Origin: Symbiodinium natans | Lineage: Eukaryota > Sar > Dinophyceae > Suessiales > Symbiodiniaceae | NCBI GenBank assembly: GCA_905221605.1 | Contig: CAJNDS010002618.1 | Location: forward strand, 276,944-340,943 | Direction: 5' to 3' | DNA length: 64,000 nt | Shown here: positions 56,941 to 64,000 of the stretch, one piece after another | How positions within the stretch are numbered: position 1 is the first letter of the stretch | Layout: the number at the start of each line of letters is the position of its first letter | Notes under the pieces: model-generated | The model's database searches: none | What the model was told of the DNA's origin: nothing | What the model saw: the letters and a program-made list of their open reading frames with translations, nothing else | Translations under genes and position numbers: made by a program

Positions 56941-58065
56941 ATGTCCGCAGAGGTTGCAGGTCAGGCCGAGGGCGTCACCCTCCTCGAGGCGATCGAAGGT
57001 GGTGACGTTCCCTATCCCGAGCGGATGAGCTACGTCGCTTGGCTTAAGTGGCGTAGGGAGACCGGCAGTCGTCCGCTGTCCAAGCGGGATGGGGTTAGCA
57101 CAACGCCAGAGCAGGAGGCGGCTCTTTGGCGAAAGGTCATGAAGTTCCTCCACGACGCCGAAGGCGAGGACGAGGAGGAAGAGGAAGAAGAAGAGGACTC
57201 CGAGCTAGTTCCTGAGGCCTCGGGCGCTGGAGGCGACAGTCCGCCGCGGGTGGACGTCAGCGCCGCGGCCAGGGAGCTGGCCATGGTCCCTACCGGTGCT
57301 GCCTATGTCCCTGCTACGGCACCAGGGTCCCGCCCGGCGGGACCGTCCGGTCCGCCGTCGACAGCAGGTTCAGTGCCAGGCACCGCAGAGGGCTTACAGG
57401 CGGAGCTGCGCGCGATTTTCCGTCCAGACCAAGAACCGGTCGCGGACTACTTGACGCGCGTTTCGCGGATTGTCCTCGCGCTCAAAGCGCATGGAGTCAC
57501 GGTGAGCTCCCGTGACCTTGACGCCTTAAGCACCAAAGCCACCCTCCTTGCGGATGAGTTCTCGAAGATAGGCGGGGACTGGCATCCGACAAAGATGGTC
57601 CGTCGGCTGCGGACCAGGTTCTCGGTCGCGGCTTTGCGCGGTGGCGAGGACCCCGAAGACGCAGAGGAGATTCAGCGTGAAATCCAATGCATCGGGGAGC
57701 TTATCCTCGCGCTAGGGGGAAAAGAAAGCTCGAGCCAAGAGAAGGTTTGGAGCTCCCCGTCCGATGTGCCAGTTGAAGCCGTGGGGCCGCGTTCCCCAGG
57801 GCTCCCACAGCCTGCGACTGCAAGTGGGTTGGGGTTAGGTTTGGACCGTGGAGGTTTGCACACTGCCGAGGTTGCAGGTGGTCCTTCCGCGGCCCGTGAC
57901 CTGGGCGCGACGGACGGCGATTCCCCTTTGCGCGCAAAGCTCGCGGCGCTGGAGATGGAGATAGAAGCCCTGAAGCGAGGTTCAGACGGCGGAGGTTCGC
58001 AGACCGGGTCCCAAACCCGGCGGGCGATTTCGCCGCCGCACTCGCCGCCCAAACTGAAGCGCTGA
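56941..58065 (+). CDS. Retroelement gag, N-terminal part
   Basis: ATG at 56941 starts an acidic, Pro/Ala-rich protein. It has an N-terminal segment MSYVAWLKWRRETGS, an acidic run of Glu/Asp (about residues 75-90), a helical stretch with PVADYLTRVSRIVLALKAHG and a C-terminal coiled-coil-like segment AKLAALEMEIEALKRG. The frame stops at 58063-58065, but the next frame is open from before 58020 and continues the coiled coil as GDFAAALAAQTEALKEAL, so a one-base frame change near 58020 joins gag to the rest. An in-frame GTG at 56854 would extend the frame but runs through the direct repeat, so ATG 56941 is preferred. Confidence 0.75.
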   Translation: MSAEVAGQAEGVTLLEAIEGGDVPYPERMSYVAWLKWRRETGSRPLSKRDGVSTTPEQEAALWRKVMKFLHDAEGEDEEEEEEEEDSELVPEASGAGGDSPPRVDVSAAARELAMVPTGAAYVPATAPGSRPAGPSGPPSTAGSVPGTAEGLQAELRAIFRPDQEPVADYLTRVSRIVLALKAHGVTVSSRDLDALSTKATLLADEFSKIGGDWHPTKMVRRLRTRFSVAALRGGEDPEDAEEIQREIQCIGELILALGGKESSSQEKVWSSPSDVPVEAVGPRSPGLPQPATASGLGLGLDRGGLHTAEVAGGPSAARDLGATDGDSPLRAKLAALEMEIEALKRGSDGGGSQTGSQTRRAISPPHSPPKLKR

Positions 58066-61000
58066 AAGAAGCGTTAGCGCAGAGGGGCGGGCAAAGCTCC
58101 ATAACGACGGTCAAAACTGACCTCACGTGGCCGACGCTGACCGACGACAAGTCGGACGCGCGAGACGTTGTCCTGTTCTACGAGGAGTTCGAGGACGTCT
58201 GCGCGCTCGCCAACAACTGTCGCGGTATGAGTGCGCGCGAAAAGCTGCTAGCGCTACGCGGGCGCTGCCGCGGCTCGCGCATGAAGACGTACACGAACGC
58301 CTACCGCGCAGCGTGGAAGTCGGGAGAGGTTCTCTCCGACCCACAGGCAGTGTACGACCGCATCAAGAACAAGCACTTGATGTTCGGGGAATCGCGGGAG
58401 GAAAGAGAAGTCCGCGTGGATGGTGAGCATGCCTCCCTCGCTAAGGGCAAGCTCACAGGCCACCAATTCGAGCCTTTGTTTGAGGCGTCGATCGCGGACC
58501 TTGAGGCGGTGGGTCTTGGGAAGACCCCACGAGAGTTGTACCTCTCGTACCTCCGCAAGATGCCCCCGTATCTCCAAAAGGAGATACGTAACGACAAGCG
58601 GTTGTGGCCCGGCGACCCCAAGGACGGCGGGCTGAGAGGGCCGCAGACTTGGGAGGAGAGCCACAAGGTCGTCTTGGAGTACGAACAGAGGGAAGCAGCG
58701 CACCGTGCTGTTTCCCACTCTGTGTACTCCACGACCGGCTCTCCAAGCGCGGACCCGTCGGTCGCGCTAGCCGAGGCTCAGAAGGAGATTCGGAGCCTCA
58801 AGGCCGCCGCTAAGGCCGCTGCGAAGGGAGCAGCTGCCGCGGCCAAGGCTGGCGCGGATCAGACGTTTGCCGCTGCGTCGAAGGGAGCTGGCAAAGGAGC
58901 GGACAAGAAGATCTGCTTCCACTTTCGCGACCACGGGAATTGCCCGAAAGGGGATGCCTGCCCGTTCAGCCACGACAAGGAGCTTCGCAGAAAAGCTCTC
59001 GCGGCCAAGAAGGGTGACCAAACCTTTGCCACGGCGAAAGGCAAGGGCAAGGGGAAGGGAGGTGGCAAGGCAAAGGCCAGCGCTAAGCCTAAGGCTGCGG
59101 CCAAAGGCGCGGCAAAGCCACCAGGCACTGTTTGCCCCTTTTTCTCCAAGAATGGGTCGTGCAAGAAAGGAGCCAGCTGCGACATGGTCCACAACCTGAC
59201 GACCTCAGGAGGGACGCCGGCCTTGCCTGCCAACTGGGCCGCGCCCTCCGGGGCTTCCATGTCCAACCCCTTCGCCGCGTTCAGTGTCCAGATAGGCAGC
59301 TCAGGCGTCCAGGCAGGCGTCTCAGGAGCCGCAGGACGCGCCGCGGTGCAGCAGCACGCGCTTCCGTTGAGCAAGGGCGGGCGGGACAAGTTCGCCACCC
59401 TGGACGATCTGCCGAAGGACTGGTGGAACCTGGCGGACAACGAGCCAGGAGGCTACCAGTACAGAACGGTAGTCCAGGTGCTCGACCGTAAGGTCGAGTG
59501 CATGCTCGACGGATGCGCCGGCGCAAACCACGTGACCGAGGAACTTGTGGTGGGCATGATGAACCGGGCTGCAGAGCTGGGGATCGGTACCGAAGATCCC
59601 GGCTTCCCGGTCGTGAGACTCGAGAAGTGGGTCCACCCCGAATATGTGCATGGCATTGCTTCGGGAGCCCCCGTTCCTCTGAAGGGGGCAGCAGTCTTGC
59701 GCGTCACGCTGCTGGAAGGCAGGACGGCGGACGACTGTCGCCCCAACACTGAAATTTTCGTGCGATGCAAAATCGCAGCCAGGGGGACGTCCGATTGGCA
59801 CGGACTGATCCTCGGCGGCAGAGCGTTGGACTGCGCCGGAAGGATGGGCCTGGGCTTCAGGCCGGGTCCCGACTTTCACGTCCTCGACACGCTGGGAATC
59901 AGGATGCCCAGGTGCGAGGATCACAGCAAGACCCGGAAGGACAGGGCCTACGCCTTCGAAGCGCGGTTGTCGAGCCTGGACGACGCGTCATGCACCGAGC
60001 CTGGGGGCGGAAGCCGGGAGCTCCTCCGCTACGACGGGGAAGAGCCTCTCGAGCTCTCGCCAGGCGACGGGGTGCTGGTGCCTGTCGTGCGGGAGCAAGG
60101 AGTCTCCGCAGAAGGATCCCTGTCCGAGGTAGTGCTTCCGGTGGAATGCGGGGTCGAGGCCGTACCAGGCCTTTGGCCCACAGGAGAGGGAAAGGGGTTT
60201 GTGTTGCTCGCAGCCCAAGAGTGCGATCACTCTCTCCAGCCGGGCGAGGTTGTTGCGGAAGTGCGTTCCGGCCTCGTAAGCACTGCGGCCTGTGGTTGTG
60301 GCGCGGTTGAGACGGTTTTCGAGTCGGAGCCGTCTCCGCAGGCATGTGCGGATTGTGGGGTCGCTGTTGCCTCGGTTGGCCACGACCCGTGCTTTGCTTG
60401 CGGGTCCGCGTCCAGGGCCGCGGCAAGAAGCTTCCAAGGCTGTTCCTCGTGTGCGCGGTCCTTTGGGCGACTGCGTACCGGCGCCAGGATCGGTGTGCTA
60501 TCGGTCCTTGCTGCGGTGACTGTTCTCGCTTCGGTGTGGGGCGGGAGCGGCCCAGTTGGGCGCCCTGTTGAGGAGCCTGGAGTGCTTTCTTGCTTGGACC
60601 ACCTTCCAAGCGTCGACAGCTGGTGGGAGGCGCCAGGTGGTTACGCGTCTGTGTGGGGTAGGCGCCCTGCGCAGAAGGACCTCGGGGCTCTGGCGGTCGA
60701 GAAGGCGCCTTACGAAACGTGCTTGCTTCAGCGCGTAGGTGAGGCGTGGCGTCTCTGGGACACGAGGGATTTGCGTGTGGCGGAAAGCGTTGCGTGTAGC
60801 GATGAAGTTCCCGTCACCGAACGCCTCGCGGTCTTTAGGACGCGCAAGGGGCCACGCTGGGCTGGCTGGCGTGAGGGATCGGCCACGGCTGGAAGAGGCG
60901 CAAGTGATGCTGTGCGCCCAGCAGACGCGGTCGATACGGCGCGCTGCCCGAGCTATCATATCGTGGAGAGCTGGGACATCGAGAAGATGATCGAAGAGCC

Positions 61001-61646
61001 TCCAACGGACTACTATTATGAGAAGCTCGCGGCAGATATGCGCGCCCGGCACCCTAAAGCGTGCCCGCACCTCCTCGACCACCTCGTTTCCTTAGAGGGT
61101 TTCCTAGATAAGTCAATCTTGTTTGGCTTCTCCTTTGGAATCAGCAAGGCCGAAGTTTGTGTCTCCAAAGGCAAGTTGCTGGGACACAACATTGGGCGGG
61201 ACGGGAGTTCGCCTGACGAAGAGCGTTGTCAGGCGGTGATTGACTTTCCCCCGCTCTGGGAGAAGCTTCACATTCAGCAATTTTTGGGTTGCGCAAACTG
61301 GTTGCGCGGCTACCTGCCTGTTGAGTATGGGCACGCAGCCAAGATTTTAGGGCAGTGGCAGAAGCCAGGCGCCGTCTTTCCTGAGGGCGGGCTGGGCTCA
61401 GCCGCCACCGAGGGTTGCAAAGCCTTTAAAGCGATTAAGCGCATGATGCAGAACCGCATCAATTTGGCTACCTTCGATGAGGCCTCTGCTGCGGATGGTT
61501 CGTGTCCCCTTGAGCAGATCGCGGATGCGTCGGGCATCGCGGTAGGGGGCAGCGTCGTGCAGATGACGCGTGACTTGAGTCAGCTCAAGGTGCTTATGAC
61601 GCACTCAAAGAGCCTGACCCCGCGCAGCAGAACTGGCCGCCCTTGA
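58023..61646 (+). CDS. Retroelement gag-pol: capsid-like region, CCCH fingers, protease-like, RT tail, RNase H
   Basis: Continuous frame of 1,200 codons. Order: a gag-like helical region (DVVLFYEEFEDVCALAN to about 58730), two CCCH zinc fingers of the C-x8-C-x5-C-x3-H type at about 58912-58970 and 59133-59190 separated by a Lys/Ala/Gly-rich linker, a protease-like region with VECMLDGCAGANHV at about 59494 and LILGGRALD at about 59809, a Cys-rich segment (60283-60460) with a hydrophobic helix (60487-60535), the C-terminal part of a Ty3-type reverse transcriptase (GKLLGHNIGRDGSS, then QQFLGCANWLRGYLP) and the start of RNase H (FDEASAADG, ADASGIAVGG). The YxDD box and the rest of the RT palm are not present. 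The frame stops at 61644-61646 after what looks like a one-base loss near 61620. Confidence 0.85.
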   Translation, partial: GDFAAALAAQTEALKEALAQRGGQSSITTVKTDLTWPTLTDDKSDARDVVLFYEEFEDVCALANNCRGMSAREKLLALRGRCRGSRMKTYTNAYRAAWKSGEVLSDPQAVYDRIKNKHLMFGESREEREVRVDGEHASLAKGKLTGHQFEPLFEASIADLEAVGLGKTPRELYLSYLRKMPPYLQKEIRNDKRLWPGDPKDGGLRGPQTWEESHKVVLEYEQREAAHRAVSHSVYSTTGSPSADPSVALAEAQKEIRSLKAAAKAAAKGAAAAAKAGADQTFAAASKGAGKGADKKICFHFRDHGNCPKGDACPFSHDKELRRKALAAKKGDQTFATAKGKGKGKGGGKAKASAKPKAAAKGAAKPPGTVCPFFSKNGSCKKGASCDMVHNLTTSGGTPALPANWAAPSGASMSNPFAAFSVQIGSSGVQAGVSGAAGRAAVQQHALPLSKGGRDKFATLDDLPKDWWNLADNEPGGYQYRTVVQVLDRKVECMLDGCAGANHVTEELVVGMMNRAAELGIGTEDPGFPVVRLEKWVHPEYVHGIASGAPVPLKGAAVLRVTLLEGRTADDCRPNTEIFVRCKIAARGTSDWHGLILGGRALDCAGRMGLGFRPGPDFHVLDTLGIRMPRCEDHSKTRKDRAYAFEARLSSLDDASCTEPGGGSRELLRYDGEEPLELSPGDGVLVPVVREQGVSAEGSLSEVVLPVECGVEAVPGLWPTGEGKGFVLLAAQECDHSLQPGEVVAEVRSGLVSTAACGCGAVETVFESEPSPQACADCGVAVASVGHDPCFACGSASRAAARSFQGCSSCARSFGRLRTGARIGVLSVLAAVTVLASVWGGSGPVGRPVEEPGVLSCLDHLPSVDSWWEAPGGYASVWGRRPAQKDLGALAVEKAPYETCLLQRVGEAWRLWDTRDLRVAESVACSDEVPVTERLAVFRTRKGPRWAGWREGSATAGRGASDAVRPADAVDTARCPSYHIVESWDIEKMIEEPPTDYYYEKLAADMRARHPKACPHLLDHLVSLEGFLDKSILFGFSFGISKAEVCVSKGKLLGHNIGRDGSSPDEERCQAVIDFPPLWEKLHIQQFLGCANWLRGYLPVEYGHAAKILGQWQKPGAVFPEGGLGSAATEGCKAFKAIKRMMQNRINLATFDEASAADGSCPLEQIADASGIAVGGSVVQMTRDLSQLKVLMTHSKSLTPRSRTGRP

Positions 61647-63574
61647 TACAGGAGGCGTTTGCCCAGCTCGAGGTAAAGCGGGCGACACGCCGCATGTTCG
61701 GCTCTATTCGGACTCTGTGTTGGACAGATCATGCCAACCTTACCCGAGCGCAAACATCGGACATCGGAATGGATCCGAAGCTCGTCCGGTGGGTTGCGGA
61801 AATCCTTATGGATGGGTCCGAAATAAGGAGCCTTAGCGGTCGCTCAGCGACGCTGGGTGACAGTTTTAGCCGCAATCCCAAGGATCGGGATGCGCTCCTT
61901 GCGGCAAGGACGAAAGACCTCGAGGGCCTGTCGGGCCAACTCCGAGGATTCGACCTGGACCAGTACCTCGGAGAGGGTACTGAGGGTGACGGACCAGTGC
62001 CCTGGGCGGTCGGCAACGACGCCGTCCCAGAGCCTGCGGGCCGTGTCCAGGCCGCGGCTGTGCCGATGTGCGTCGTCGCGGCCCTTCCGGTGCGCGTCAT
62101 GGTTGTCTTTGACTACGCGCGTTGGAAAGAGCAGGACGCAGAGCTGACTGAGATCAGGCGCGTCTTCCAAGCGAGCCTCCCTGGAGTTTCTGTGGCTGTC
62201 AGGGGTTGTTGGGGTCCGTTTGAGGATACCGACGGGCTTGCCTCGCATTTTGATTGCGGGGCCGGCAGGCTCGCAGGGACCAAGAAGATCAAGCGGATCA
62301 GGGTCGACTTGCTCACTTCGTGTGCCAAGGTTCTTAGGGAAGCTTCGGGGTTTCGTCCGCAGTTCCTCGTAGGACTTGGACAAGGCGGGCTGGTCACAGC
62401 CGTCCTTAGGTGGCCTTTGGTTGTTGAGCTCACGCTCCAAGCAAGGAACCTGCAGCGCAAAGAAGCTAGGGCTGTAGGAGAGGCTTGGGCAGGCATCAAG
62501 GCTATCTGGGCGGTGAGGCCACGCCTTTGGCGCACGCAGCAAGGCCACTTGGAAGTGGCCGAGGCTTGTCCGGAACTCAAGAAGGATTTTCCGGAGCCTC
62601 CCCTGCGAGGTTTTGGGATCGTAGGGAAGCAGGCATTGGGGGCGGAAGTTCTGCGGTCCTTGAGGTTGGACGCGGTTCGTTCCATCGATGATGCCAGCAT
62701 TAGAGGGATGCTGGACGAACCGTCACGACCCCTCTGGGACCATGAGGGTCTATGCATCTGCGGCAAACGGACCTACCTGTTTTCTCGCTGCCCCGCCTGC
62801 ATCGAGAAAGAGGCAGTCGATACCTCGGTGGAGATAGCCGAGCGGGAGGAGCTCGAACCTCCGCTTGAGGGCGACCTTGAGGCCCATGAGGTGGGCCTAG
62901 AGGTCAACTCCGTCCTTGCGACCTTGGATAGGACAGGAGGTTTGTTTAGGGTTAGGTCCTCAACCATCCAGCAATGGGCGGTAGGGTTCAGGACTACGCC
63001 CAAGGATGCTCCCGTTCCCACAGCATATGGCATGCTGAGTGGGAAGATATGGAAGAAGGGCCATTCCATGAAGCTCAGCCTCGGCTCCCAGCACAGGGAT
63101 CTTTCCAAGTGGGGCGATGTGAAGCCTTACTGGACCACATGGGTGGTTAGAGAAGATGGTGCTGTGGTGGCGGGGCACAACTGCTCGCCCCTGGATGCGG
63201 TTCAGGGCGACATCGTCGTGCATTGGTCGTCAGTGGTGAACTGGCACGGCCACAGACATGTCGTGAATGAGCAGTGCGAAGTGCTCTGGAGGTCTAAGGG
63301 CAAAGAGGTTGCCTTAGACCCCTCCTTCGGCAAGCTGATAGCCCTTGTGGGTAGGGTTACTCAGGTCATTGGCTGGCGGGCAACCGGAGAAGCTTCGGAT
63401 CCCCGCGGTTCTACCCGGCAGGCGTCAAGGGTCCTTGCTCAGTTCTCTGCGTCCAATGAGGGCGTAGAAGGGCATTGGACCGCGGGCGCTATCAGTCGCG
63501 GGAAGAATGCCAATGAGTGCAAGCTGGAGGGTAGAGTTTTACCATTCCTCAACCAAGTTCAAGGTCGAGTTTAA
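61620..63574 (+). CDS. Retroelement pol, second part: RNase H end and unusual spacer domains
   Basis: In the next frame the RNase H continues (IQEAFAQLEVKRATRR, WTDHANLTRAQ, WVAEILMDGSEIRSLSGR). Then comes a long region not usual in Ty3/gypsy pol: an alpha/beta segment with VMVVFDYARW, FLVGLGQGGLVTAVLRWP and TLQARNLQ (62040-62560), a zinc-ribbon-like CICGKRTYLFSRCPAC (62755-62800) and a beta-rich Trp-containing segment (62940-63400). The frame closes at 63572-63574, while the preceding and following frames carry on the coding sequence. Confidence 0.75.
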
Positions 63575-64000
63575 GGGCGGTGTTCCGTCTTTGAGCCTGG
63601 CCGCGGGGGAGGACGAAAATCGTCGCGAACAGCTTGCGGTCGAGGCGAGGGACGCGGCGAACATTTCGGAGGTCCGAGTCACGGGATCCCTTCGTACGGC
63701 GTGGTACGAGGGCCAGCGGCGCGATCCCTCATTGGCGGGCTCGATTCGCAAGCCGGAGCCGCCGATGGCGATATCCGGAGACGGGTTGTTGGAGCGCGAG
63801 GTGACCCTCAGGACGGGTCAAACCGTCGTCGTCCCAGTGGTTCCCAACGGGGCTGTGGGCGCGAATGGGGTGACCTGGCGCCGCGCCTGCTACAATTCAG
63901 TCCACTGTGGAGTCCTTGGGGCCCATAGGTCTGCCGAGGTTACCATCAAACTGTTGGAGAGGGCAGTCTGGTGGCCCGATTTGGAGAAAGATGTGCGGAC
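63537..64000 (+). CDS. Retroelement pol, third part: start of integrase (cut by window end)
   Basis: The frame beginning FYHSSTKFKVEFKGG is open to the window end. It ends with VHCGVLGAHRSAEVTIKLLE and AVWWPDLEKDV, the His-His half of the HHCC zinc-binding domain of Ty3/gypsy integrases; the two Cys and the DDE core would lie beyond 64000. A one-base shift near 63535 separates it from the previous frame. Confidence 0.8.

Overview
The window looks like nuclear DNA of a dinoflagellate, probably of the Symbiodiniaceae or a relative. This is inferred from several signs. Genes are cut into many short exons. Introns often begin GC or GA instead of GT, and the first exon base after the AG acceptor is almost always G. 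Plant-type TTTAGGG repeats lie inside the sequence, microsatellites are very abundant, and there is a CCCH-finger Ty3/gypsy-type element. Every recognisable gene is on the + strand, as in the unidirectional gene clusters of dinoflagellates. All exon models were read by eye from reading frame, splice phase and family motifs; none is backed by transcripts.

Layout. (1) 55-9160: a secreted or ER-lumenal protein with a signal peptide, cysteine-rich exons and a PQQ-type beta-propeller. (2) 9441-27740: a single-domain voltage-gated cation channel. Fourteen consecutive exons (13221-27740) cover S1-S6, the pore and a C-terminal EF-hand in one unbroken frame; a likely N-terminus starts at 9441. (3) 27.8-36 kb: an array of TAG/GTAGTAGTG microsatellites, coding-like exons of genes I cannot name, and a degraded LINE tail (32.75-33.17 kb). 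(4) 36.54-36.71 kb: two exons resembling the N-terminal part of a TRMT2/TrmA tRNA (uracil-5-)-methyltransferase. (5) about 37.6-52.4 kb: an UNC-45-like myosin chaperone, with TPR exons, then central exons, then an armadillo-repeat UCS domain, and introns filled with long microsatellites. (6) 53.9-55.5 kb: a repeat island. (7) 56.9-64.0 kb: a Ty3/gypsy-type retroelement cut by the window end, with gag, CCCH fingers, a protease-like region, the RT tail, RNase H, an unusual domain and the start of integrase, interrupted by frame breaks.

The most unusual structure is a set of three ORF-less repeat islands (15.73-17.82, 20.50-22.88 and 53.94-55.47 kb). Each is bounded by short tandem arrays in inverted orientation, with motifs of the form GGATC/GAGTC followed by an A-rich stretch. 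Their interiors are made of telomere-like repeats and G-rich units, and two of them share a G-rich unit. They resemble foldback elements in architecture and may be an undescribed class. A second dispersed element, with conserved ends and variable G-rich middles, occurs three times within 10 kb.

The genes do not form an obvious pathway. Secretion (PQQ protein), membrane excitability (channel), tRNA modification and myosin folding are independent functions placed head to tail.
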